Positions 13,449 to 23,497 of a stretch of 64,000 nt of DNA are shown here, in pieces (positions within the stretch are counted from its first letter, which is position 1; each line of letters starts with the position of its first letter). The stretch is from assembly GCA_036898135.1 (NCBI GenBank), contig CM072511.1:40350056-40414055 (forward strand), given 5' to 3'. The DNA is from Oncomelania hupensis (lineage: Eukaryota; Mollusca; Gastropoda; Littorinimorpha; Pomatiopsidae). Below the pieces are notes generated by a model, which ran no database searches, was not told where the DNA came from, and saw nothing but the letters and a program-made list of their open reading frames with translations. The position numbers were made by a program, and so were the translations under genes.

Positions 13449-13569
13449 ACATCTTCTGCGTCACCTGGCCAATGTCCTCCTTTATGGAATCCACAACCTG
13501 GAAAAAGACCACCAGAGGAACTCCACCTTGTACCAGACCTGTGTCAAGAAAGTGCGGCTCGCAAACTAA
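13449..13569 (+). pseudogene. Probable displaced C-terminus of the P-like transposase
   Basis: After the stop at 13448 the frame one base over, open from about 13402, reads through to TAA at 13567-13569 with ordinary protein-like sequence (HLANVLLYGIHNLEKD). A single small indel between about 13380 and 13426 would explain it. An unrecognised splice event is possible but no good junction is visible. Confidence 0.6.
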
Positions 13570-13946
13570 TTGGCCTAATCCGGTGATTTTTTTTTAATTT
13601 TGAACCTGCCTGTGGAATGCCGCACGTGTTCAAATATTTACCAAAAAGTTAACTAAAATAAATAAATTAAAAACAAAGAAATCAAGGCTTACTGTTAAAT
13701 AGCATGAGCCTTACACTTACCAGTGCCTTATGTTGCCGGTTCCGCTGTATGATAAAAAAATCAACTAACATTTGTAATTTTCTTTTATATGAAGGTTTTA
13801 TTATTTAATTTTACATACTAGAGGTGTAAGACAAAAGACTTGGAGGTTTGGGTCCAGATATCAGGTGATAGGTGTCTACAACTGAATGGCCTTAGCTAGC
13901 TGAGTCAGATCTCAGGCTGTGCACGTCCTTATTTCAGTAGTCCTTG

Positions 13947-14187
13947 GTTTGATGCTTCACGGTAAATAAAAAGGGACATGCTGGATTTTTTTTTCTATCA
14001 TCTGTTGTCCGAAGGCAAAAAGAGTTGTTCAAGTATATAGTTTCGAAAATCTTGAACTCAGAAGCCGTCAGTGAAAGTTTTGACTTTTCAAGTTCTCTGT
14101 TTCTTGTCTCTATCTCTGTATGTCTGTCTCTCTTCATCTCTCTCACTCGTTATAGCTCTCTCAATGATTTTGATACAATATCAGGAC

Positions 14188-14260
<73 letters not shown>

Positions 14261-14262
14261 GG
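13947..14262 (+). repeat. Segmental repeat copy B, right half
   Basis: It begins with the right target duplication GTTTGATG and continues with the same order of words as copy A (TTCGAAAATCTTGAACTCAG, TTTTCAAGTTCTCTGT, TCAATGATTTTGAT). It ends in a (CAT)n microsatellite at about 14190-14261. Confidence 0.85.
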
Positions 14263-14586
14263 GTGCCATTGGTTTCTGGCCTGTTGACAAGGAAAGATAG
14301 TCCCGCCCTAGACCACTCGGCTACAACGCTCGCTAAGGTTAATATAGTTTTCACACCAACATAATAAATAAATAAATAAATAAATACATGAACAGCTGCA
14401 TTTCACACCTTATACAGAACTCTGCCCTGTTCACATAAAAGTTCATAGTACATGTAGCACCAGATATTTTGGTAGCACTCAACACAAAAGAGTGTGGACA
14501 CATTTGAAATCCACTCCCACAAATGCACGACACTGCTTGCACTATAAAACTTATTAAAACGTATTAAGTTCACATATCTCAAGGAC

Positions 14587-17500
14587 AGGCTCTGTGGGTT
14601 CGGGCAAATAGAATAGACCCAACGTTTCCCGGCGTGTCGTAAGAGGCGACTAACAGGGGTGATGTTAGCACGGCATCACTGGGCGAAAGTCTTCTACACA
14701 GAAGTCACCGGCCAGGGCGGAGGAACCTCACGTTACTACAGGTTCAACGACCACGTGCTCAGGGCCAAGGCGAGCCACACTGTATTCGTGGATTTCGGCT
14801 GTGGCCAACAGCCTGGAGAGGATTGGGCCCTGCCAGGTCTTTTTTTGCCCAAGACACAACACATGATGAGGCTATCCACTAATTCCATGCCGGATCGGTC
14901 GTCGCCCGGCTACACAAGGACTGCGCCTTTCGTTGGCCACCAGGACGGAGGTGAAAAGTATGCTACTGATGGACAAATTAGCAAGATCCGCGCGAGAAAC
15001 AACATCGTCATAGGAACCTGGAATGTCAGGACACTAACTGCGGAAGGAAAATTAGAAGAACTGGCCCACGAGCTGGACCACTATCGATGGAACGTTCTAG
15101 GTATCAGCGAACTGCGCTGGAAAGGCCTAGGTGAAACAACGACTGACAAAGGCCACAAGCTCTATTTCAGCGGTAGAGATGACAGGCACGAACACGGCGT
15201 TGGATTCTTGGTCCACATGAACATTCTAGCCACTGTCATGGGTTGCCGCCCAATCTCCAGTAGACTCATTACCATCCGTCTGAGAGCAACCCCTTTCAAC
15301 AGTACCATCATCCAGGCCTATGCTCCAACATCAGACTATGAAGACAGCGAAGTGGAGGATTTTTATGAAAATATACAGGCGGCCCTTGACCAAGTGCCGA
15401 AGAAGGACATAGTCATAGTGCAAGGCGACTGGAATGCCAAGGTTGGCCAAGATGCGCACCACAACTGGGGAGACACATGCGGACCCCACTGCAACAACGA
15501 GACAAATGACAGGGGTCTGAGGCTATTGGAGTTTGCCAGATACAACAATCTGGTACTGGCAAACACGCTTGGTCTCCACAAAAAATCCAGACGATGGACA
15601 TGGCACAGTCCCGGCGGGGAACATCACAACCAGATCGACTACATCATGGTCAAGAAACGCTTCAGATCAAGCATCAACATTGGCAGGACACGCACTTTTC
15701 CAGGAGCAGACATTGGAAGTGACCACGATCTCGTGATGATGTCTTTCCGGCTCCATTTGAAGAGAGTAAATACAGCAAAGTGCACTAGGCTGAAGTTCGA
15801 CCTGGACAAACTGCAAGACCCGGAGGTGGCAAAAATATTTCAGGCCACAATTGGAGGGAAATTTGCACCACTGCCTTTTTTGGGGGCAGGCGAAGTAGAT
15901 GTCAACACCATGACCAATACCTTCAACTCAGCTGTAACAGATGCCGCCACTGAGATCCTTGGCAAGCACCGACCAAAGAAGAAGCCGTGGATCACACCTG
16001 AACTTTTGGATCTGTGTGATAAACGAAGAGAGTTAAAAAAGAAAAAGAACACCTCACAGGGAGCTGATGTCTACCGAAAAATCAACAATGACATCCGAAA
16101 AGGCATGCGCACAGCAAAGGAGAACTGGATAGAAGATCAATGCCAGGAAATAGAGAACAATCTGAACAAGAACAACAGCAAGAAGGCCTACCAGACTGTG
16201 AAGCGGCTGACAAGTGTTAAACAGCCCAAAGTCTCCACTATCCAAAGCAAGTCTGGCATTTGCCTTACAGAAGAACAAGAAGTCTTGGACAGATGGACAG
16301 AGTACTGCTCTGACCTTTACAACCATACACCAAATGGAGACCCATCAGTTCTAGCATGTCCCGAGAGCAGAGAAGAAGAAGAAATCCTCCCAATTCTCCG
16401 GGAAGAAGTTGAGGCAGCAGTGCAATCGCTGAAGAAAGGGAAGTCAGCGGGAGTGGACAACATACCAGCGGAACAGCTACAAGCAGGAGGAGAAGCGATG
16501 ACTGATGCTCTCACCATTATCTGTAACAAGATCTGGCAGAGTGGGGAATGGCCTACACCATGGACCCAGTCGCTTGTCATCACTCTTCCCAAAAAAGGTA
16601 ACCTTCAGGAGTGTGAAAATTACCGCACCATCAGCCTCATCAGCCATCCCAGCAAAGTCCTCCTGAAAATAATACTCAACAGGTTGAAACCACAAGCTGA
16701 ACAAATCATAGCTGAAGAACAAGCAGGATTCATGGCAGGGCGAAGTACCACTGAACAGATTTTCAACCTCAGAATAATCTGTGAGAAATACCTACAGCAC
16801 CAACAACATCTATATCATGTGTTCATAGACTTCAAGAAGGCATTTGACCGAGTCTGGCATGCAGCTCTATGGGCAACCATGAAAGTGTACAACATCAGCC
16901 CTAAAATTATAGAAGTCATCAAAAGCCTGTATGACAAGGCTACCAGTGCAGTCCTCCATAACAGCGTCATCGGGAACTGGTTCAGAACAACAATCGGTGT
17001 GCGTCAAGGATGCCTACTCTCCCCAACACTCTTCAACATCTTCCTAGAGCGCATCATGTCAGATGCTCTTGCAGATCACGAAGGCACAGTCAGCATAGGG
17101 GGCAGAGCAATCTCCAATCTTCGTTTTGCGGATGATATTGATGGATTGGCTGGAGAGGAACAAGAACTTGAACAGCTTGTACAGAGGCTTGACACCACCT
17201 CCAGAGCTTATGGAATGGAAATAAGTGCAGAGAAGACCAAAATGATGACCAACAACACCAATGGCATCAACACGGACATCAAAGTACAAGGCCAATCCCT
17301 CAACACAGTGCACAGCTTCAAATATTTAGGAGCCATTGTGTCAGACAATGGGTCTCGACAGGAAGTCCTCTCCAGGATCGCACAAACAACTGCTGCCCTG
17401 ACAAGGTTGAAGCCCATTTGGAAAGACAGAACCATCAGTCTACATTCCAAAGTAAGACTGCTGCGCTCTCTGGTCACCTCCATCTTCCTATATGCTTGCG

Positions 17501-17933
17501 AAGCATGGACCCTCACAGCAGATCTCCAACGAAGAATACAAAGCATGGAGATGAGGTGCTACAGAAGACTTCTGTGCATTTCCTATACCCAACACATCAC
17601 CAACGTTGAAGTCCGACAGACCATCACACAAGCCATTGGACAACACGATGACCTGCTCACAGTGGTGAAGAAACGGAAACTCCGATGGTATGGCCACGTC
17701 ACCAGATCATCAGGCCTTGCAAAGACCATTCTGCAAGGCACAGTGCAAGGAGGTAGAAGAAGGGGGAGACCGAAAAAGAGGTGGGAGGACAACATTCGAG
17801 AATGGACTGGTTTGACACTGAGCGAAGCCATGAGGGCTGCTGAGGACAGAGAAAGATGGAGTATGCTGGTTAAGCGATCATCTGTGGTGCCCCTACGACC
17901 TTCGGGTTATGGGACAGGATAGGATAGGATAGG
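14587..17933 (+). mobile_element. Full-length RTE-type LINE with 11-bp target duplication
   Basis: ATCTCAAGGAC occurs immediately before (14576-14586) and after (17934-17944) the element. It opens with a short 5' leader (about 70 bases) that recurs at the ends of the copies at 6619-6889, 52.99 kb and 60.8 kb, and closes with a (GATAG)n pentanucleotide tail instead of poly(A). One uninterrupted ORF fills it. The short leader, single APE-RT ORF and microsatellite tail fit the RTE clade; the exact subfamily cannot be told by eye. Confidence 0.92.
14659..17922 (+). CDS. RTE-type endonuclease-reverse transcriptase, intact
   Basis: Single 1087-residue protein for target-primed reverse transcription. 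After a leader of about 115 residues comes an APE-type endonuclease (about 117-365) with TWNVRTL, SELRW, QAYAPTSDY, GDWNAKVG and the closing SDHDLV. A basic linker leads to the reverse transcriptase (about 560-850) with [43 protein letters not shown] and the catalytic FADDI near residue 822. The C-terminus carries LRWYGHVTRSSGL and a basic [17 protein letters not shown] segment typical of RTE proteins. All expected catalytic motifs are present and no stop or frameshift is seen, so it may be functional. The first ATG was used because the leader is conserved as coding sequence in other copies; a later start is possible. Confidence 0.93.
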   Translation: MMLARHHWAKVFYTEVTGQGGGTSRYYRFNDHVLRAKASHTVFVDFGCGQQPGEDWALPGLFLPKTQHMMRLSTNSMPDRSSPGYTRTAPFVGHQDGGEKYATDGQISKIRARNNIVIGTWNVRTLTAEGKLEELAHELDHYRWNVLGISELRWKGLGETTTDKGHKLYFSGRDDRHEHGVGFLVHMNILATVMGCRPISSRLITIRLRATPFNSTIIQAYAPTSDYEDSEVEDFYENIQAALDQVPKKDIVIVQGDWNAKVGQDAHHNWGDTCGPHCNNETNDRGLRLLEFARYNNLVLANTLGLHKKSRRWTWHSPGGEHHNQIDYIMVKKRFRSSINIGRTRTFPGADIGSDHDLVMMSFRLHLKRVNTAKCTRLKFDLDKLQDPEVAKIFQATIGGKFAPLPFLGAGEVDVNTMTNTFNSAVTDAATEILGKHRPKKKPWITPELLDLCDKRRELKKKKNTSQGADVYRKINNDIRKGMRTAKENWIEDQCQEIENNLNKNNSKKAYQTVKRLTSVKQPKVSTIQSKSGICLTEEQEVLDRWTEYCSDLYNHTPNGDPSVLACPESREEEEILPILREEVEAAVQSLKKGKSAGVDNIPAEQLQAGGEAMTDALTIICNKIWQSGEWPTPWTQSLVITLPKKGNLQECENYRTISLISHPSKVLLKIILNRLKPQAEQIIAEEQAGFMAGRSTTEQIFNLRIICEKYLQHQQHLYHVFIDFKKAFDRVWHAALWATMKVYNISPKIIEVIKSLYDKATSAVLHNSVIGNWFRTTIGVRQGCLLSPTLFNIFLERIMSDALADHEGTVSIGGRAISNLRFADDIDGLAGEEQELEQLVQRLDTTSRAYGMEISAEKTKMMTNNTNGINTDIKVQGQSLNTVHSFKYLGAIVSDNGSRQEVLSRIAQTTAALTRLKPIWKDRTISLHSKVRLLRSLVTSIFLYACEAWTLTADLQRRIQSMEMRCYRRLLCISYTQHITNVEVRQTITQAIGQHDDLLTVVKKRKLRWYGHVTRSSGLAKTILQGTVQGGRRRGRPKKRWEDNIREWTGLTLSEAMRAAEDRERWSMLVKRSSVVPLRPSGYGTG

Positions 17934-17944
17934 ATCTCAAGGAC

Positions 17945-19166
17945 GGTGGTGGGTGGTATATATATATCGAATATAATTGGAAGGAGGTGGGAAAGTGGGG
18001 AAGGGTTGGGGAATAGGCGATGTATGAAGGTGTGGATGGGGGAGGGAGGGGTGCGAGATTTATACATTAATAGAAGAACTGAACTGAACCGGTTAGCGGT
18101 GTAATATAAAACTTATAATAAAATAAAAAGTGGAACGTGAACCTTGTGTGCAAAGTCACCATTGAGCAGAGTTATAATTATCAAGCCAAGTCAAAAAAAT
18201 ATTTATTAACGTACGCAGCACATTGCAAAGTGAGGCAGTAAAGTAAAAACGGTAACATTCTGAACACAAATAAATACAATAAAAGCGTGGATTAACCATC
18301 ATTTTACTAAAGATAGTCTACATACTTGTTTTATATATTTCATCTTTTGTTAGAAAAAAATTCTCATCCTCTACAAACATACACACACACACACATACAT
18401 ACAGAGAGAGAGAGAGAGAGGGAGAGAGAGAGGTGACCCCCCTCCCTCATCCCCCCCACACACGCACTTAACGAAATGAAAACAATTTTGTATTATAATA
18501 ATTAACATAACTATTTGCTTTGAAAAGGACGGTTGCAGTTTTCTTCCTCATGTGCAATAAAAACAAAACAACAATCCTGACAATAATTATATCACTTTTT
18601 TTTGGCGCACATTGTAGAAGTCCAATCACGTGCACAGACCAATGGTACAGTATTATGTTATTGAAAGAAATACATAACACGCAACAAACTTAAGTGAACT
18701 GGTGTAGGCGGTGTTGAAATAGAGCGAGGGGTGGGTGGACCGTGTCTTTCAAATCAAATCATACGAGTTATTAAAAATATACGTGGGTTGAAGAAGTGTA
18801 CCTACTTTTTTCACTTGGTTGACCGTTCTTCAAAGACGTTTAACTTGACCAGAATAAAGTACATTTAGTGCACTCTTTTTATTTCCACCGTGTCACCATT
18901 TCGACGCCTAGCTACACATAACGGTTCAATACAAATTCTATATTTATAATTGAATAACTTTGTACGTAAAGTGCATGTGTGTGACTGTGTTGTATCTTTT
19001 AAAATGCTGCATCCAGCTATACATTCCCGCGAATACGGGGGTAACCTGCTATATTCTATACAAGAAAAGGCTTTCAAGCTTTAAAAGCTTTGTCAGCACT
19101 ATTTTTGAGTTTTGAACTAAATCTCCTACGAGAAAGCGCTATATATATAACCGTATTAAAATTGTT

Positions 19167-19232
<66 letters not shown>

Positions 19233-22200
19233 GCATCTTTTTATACGGTAGACTAAATTTGAATAGTTTATTGACACTTTCACGGTATCAGAATTAAACC
19301 ATAGTTCTCCTTCTAGTGTATTACCTCTTGCTTGGGTTTTCCAATGGCTTTGTGTTGTTGTTTTCCCTATTCACACTTTAAATAATCACAATGTGTCTAC
19401 TGCTGAGAGTAGTAGCTGATGAACTTTGCCGAAACCTTTAACCGAATGTTGAGCTGAATGTCAAGTTGTGAACTCTCTCGTATGATGGATGAGCTTGACA
19501 TGCCAGGCAATGAGCATGACATGAACGAGGCACTGCAGAGTTCGCAAAACAAACCTATAGACTGTAAAACAAAATTAACAACAACAACAACAACAACAAC
19601 AACAACGTAAAGGATTAGCCCATCTACAAGTATTGCACGCTCCATAGATATGGCTAGACTGCTTTTTATATGCCAAATAATTTTTACCCCTCACTCCGCT
19701 CCCCTCCATACCCCTCCCCATCCCCCTATCACCGCTATTCCCTAAAGTATTCTATTTACAAGTCTTGTTCCATAGAAATGGCAAGATTGCTTATTACAAA
19801 CCAAATAATGTTTACCCACTCACCCCAACCTCCGCCATCACCTCCGTCACCTTGTTTCTTAATGAATTCGGTTATGATTCAGTCTGTTTAATTTAACAAA
19901 ATCAAAACAAGAAAATTAACTTCACTAACATTTTAGCATTCTATAATAGTCTACCGCGTGATGTCAAGACAAGACAATAGCGAATCCAGCGGCGCGTTAT
20001 TTTTGAAACAAATGAAACGTTTGTGTCTTGATGATGTCCTTTCTTCTGTTTGTGTTTTGATGATTTACTGGTCTGGATCTCGCAATCACAGAACATCGGA
20101 CGCTCAAAACTTTACACTGAAGTTTCGTCTAGTCGTGTTCCCTTTGAATATGACTATGAAGATGTTGACCTACAGTTTCAGTTTTGACAACAAAACAGGA
20201 CTTCCTCTGTTTTTTCCACCACACGGCAGCATTTCTTACTGCTGGAAACAAGGGAATCGGTATCATTAGACAGTGGCCTGGACACCTCTGATAGATAGCC
20301 GGACTGGCCTTTGGTCATTTATCTGGTCCAGCGAGGGCCAGGATGAAATGACGCACCAAAGCGCTTTGAGTAACGATGTAGAACGGACATTCCCACAGAC
20401 ATTTATATTTTATGTCCAGAACACAAAGATCTGCAACACCACTATGATGCACCAAGTTCAACTAGAAAGTCGATGTTCCTACATATATATTGGTTGAATC
20501 AGCATTTTAACAACTAACAGACAACAGAGGTCTGCATGGGAGTAGATCTAAAGCAAAATGTCATAGACATTAACTGTTGTTCCTAGTCCAGAACGCGGTG
20601 CGAACGATGGTTTTGTCTCAAGGTTTAATCCCAGATTTCATTGCTGTCTCAGCCCATGTATCAGGGCGATGAATCTCTTGGTCTACGATATTCATGTGCA
20701 ACAGCTATAGTAATTGCTATCATTTTTCGGATTGCTCGCTCGATCTTTGATCGGGACTGGTTTGAGGTTTCAGCTTAAGATGATTGGGGAAAGAGGAGAG
20801 ACTGGAAATACTCTAGAAGATGAGGGCAGAGGTGGAAGAGGGGGTGGATTTAGGGGAGTGGGGGAGGGGGAAATTGAGGTGAATGTGGAGAGACGAAAAA
20901 AAGACTGGAAATATTCTGGAAGTTGAAGTTGAAGCGAATAAAAGTATTAGGCATAACCTAATATTACAACCTGTCCTGAAACGTTATGCACAATAACAAT
21001 AACAGTAAAAATAAAGTTATTAATTACTCTGGAAGATTTGATCCTGATTTGGCTCTTTGCAGTCCGATGGACCCTATAAACAATGACTAACTAACTCTTG
21101 AAGATGAGAGAAGAGGTTGAAGAGGAGGTGGGGAAGCCAGTTGCAATGAATGGGGAGGGACGAAAAAGACTGGACATATTCTGGGAAGGCCAATTGTGAT
21201 AGATGGGGAGAGACGAGAAAGGTTGAAAAAAAAGTTTCAAAGATGGAGGGGAGAGTATTAAGGAACCACTCTATAAGCAGTATTCTTGCTAAGATGCAAC
21301 GTGCTCTTGTGCTGCATTAATTCTCCATGGATAATACAGATTTATCGACTTGCTTGACTTTGTGTAGAATATACAAAGAAGGAGAGATCGGATCATAAAC
21401 CAAAGCCAAAGAAGGCGCGGCAGGAAATCATCATTTTTATTTGATAACTGCTCCTGTCTTTTTTTGAATATGCATAGTAAGGGAGGAGGGAGTGTCACAA
21501 GAGGCGATTTTGGACACTGCAGTGAGTCTTCTAGCTCTGAACATTCATCCTGCTTTGGCCTTTGTAACTTAAAATCGAGGTCTAGCAGACGACAAACGTT
21601 AGGGTTGTTCTAAGTATGTGTAGGCTAAATCTTCAGTAGGTAGGCCGTAGCATAATCCAGCTGACCTATATCCGTCAGCCCCCACACGGCGCTAAGAATC
21701 TTGGGATATCGCGCGCTTTAGCTGACCACAGCGTTAAGGTAACACCAGTCTTTATGTAAACCTCCCCCGAGGAGGACGAACGCGATGAAAGGTCTCTCGC
21801 AAAAGACTACGCAGGTGACGGGTGAAATTCATTCATCGCAGTATAGCCTTAGCCTGACATTGTCAAAAAGGTAAATGATCAATCTTTTATTTCACCGCGA
21901 TTAATTGATATTATTATTGGATTATGTTTGTGAAGTCTTGACATGTTTGAAAATTGTGAATGTTAGTAAAACTTTGCTTGACCACGTGGCTGACCCACGC
22001 GACCGGTTTTTGAGACCACGAGGTAGCCCCACTGACCAACTGTTGTTTCTCCTATTGGTTTTATTGCAGACCAGTGGCTGTACCGGAGAATGTGTATATT
22101 AGTAAGTACTTCTCCCTTGGTTTATTTTAGCCATGATGTATATATATATATAGAAATTATGTTGGAGAATCCAGTGGACCACGGACATAGAAGATTGTTC

Positions 22201-22843
22201 GTCTCTTATCTGTATAAGTGGACGCAATCACTGAGGGCTGTTTCTGCCAACAGTGAGACGCTCTGCACTTTCTTTGTAAACAAGGCGTTGCAGAAACTCA
22301 TCTTATGTTTTGCAGACGAGCAGGCTTGGTCCGCGGCAGGAGACAAACCCCACAGAGAGTCATCCCAGACACGCGGCTTGCAACTGAGCAGAGAGCACTG
22401 AGCTCCAATAGCTCAGTAATCAACAAACAAGACGAGGAGCCAACAGCACCGCATCACGAAGTTAAAGCTAAGTCCATAGAACACGTGCACGAACACTGAT
22501 CTATAGGGACTGTGCGGTAGTCCACTCTTCCTGAAAACGAACATTAGGCAAAATCAGAACAAAGCCCAAGGATGACTCAGTAGCAAATATCGAGAACAGT
22601 AGCAGAATAGATCTACCCATTCTCCGAACCACTCGAAGTGACTTTTGGACTGTTAAGTTAATCCTAGTTATCTTGCGTTTTGGACATTTAAGTTAATGTA
22701 GAGATTAGAATTAGATATAGAGTAGAGGAAATAAATGTGTGATATTTACTGTTAACAAGTGGCTGGACTACCTATGTTTCATAGCTGTGCGAGAGCTAGT
22801 GTGTCAGTGAATCTTTACACTTTTATCCCTATCTCTGTAATCC
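17945..22843. other. Intergenic stretch with microsatellites
   Basis: I recognise no gene in this 4.9-kb stretch. It holds CA/GA repeats (18379-18432), a GCGCTATATA word before a (GAT)n array (19134-19231), a (CAA)n run (19578-19606), two diverged copies of a segment around 19640 and 19770 (GCTCCATAGATATGG / GTTCCATAGAAATGG), and a purine-rich part at 20780-21250 in which AGAGACTGGAAATA-like words recur. Short open frames such as 19958-20269 show no known domain. Confidence 0.4.
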
Positions 22844-22848
22844 CATCC

Positions 22849-23488
22849 TGTTACACTCCGTTTGATGGTGGTGTTTTTCTATCAGTAGTTGATTCAGCCC
22901 CAATGCTTGAATTCTCCTGATAGGTGTAAACTCGGATTCGTTTATCCACGCAACCCGTTCAATCAGCATACAAGTCACAGAGTCGACGTATGAAGTTTTC
23001 CACTTTTATTCAGCACCCATCAACAACTGCATACAATCGCCTTTTCACACTTTTACAACAACACAACACAACACTCCTCTTTTGAAACAATGCGGCACTT
23101 ATATAGTCTCTTCATACTCAAGAACAAACGAGAATATCCTACATGAAACACCACAACCAATCAAAATTAATTTCATCATCACTGTCTCGCGTCATACAAC
23201 CCTATTTGGGATGGAAGCTTCTATGGTAACCACGAGAACTATCCATACGCTTCGATCGATAGTAAACAACCAATTCTCGAAAATTCTCAAATAATATCGA
23301 CCAACTAAAAACACCAACGTTACACAAAGCTTCTTCTAATAACAACGCAAAATCAAATCAAAGATAAATACACTCTATTACTGCATGCGTTGCAAAATAA
23401 AACGAACAGATCTATCGCGCGCGCTTCACACATAATTATAATATCGTGCGCATTTCACACGCACCATCATGCGCGTTTCAACGTAACA
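22849..23488 (-). mobile_element. Solo LTR (TGTTAC...GTAACA family)
   Basis: The 640-bp unit begins TGTTACACTCCG and ends CAACGTAACA, and is flanked by the 5-bp duplication CATCC (22844-22848 and 23489-23493). The reverse complement matches the solo LTR at 61644-62248. On the minus strand it has a TATATAAG box and an AATAAA signal in the order expected for an LTR promoter and polyadenylation site, so the element reads leftward. No internal retroviral-like region is present. Confidence 0.88.
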
Positions 23489-23497
23489 CATCCTCAC

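Larger units (their letters stand above)
10405..13946 (+). mobile_element. Complete P-element-like DNA transposon
   Basis: The boundaries are set by an 8-bp direct repeat GTTTGATG at 10397-10404 and 13947-13954, the duplication size known for P elements. The termini are imperfect inverted repeats: left CAAGAACTACT, right (reverse complement) CAAGGACTACT. The inverted homology continues inward, including GGACATGC / GGACGTGC and, about 45 bases in, CTCAGCTAGCGAAGGCCA against CTCAGCTAGCTAAGGCCA. The 3542-bp body holds one two-exon THAP transposase gene. A related segment at 9427-9985 lacks the insert and preserves the empty site. Confidence 0.9.

Noticed and set aside
19958..20497. Two consecutive frames of 103 and 74 residues as a possible host gene
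   Set aside because: No recognisable domain, no convincing splice context, and lengths expected by chance.
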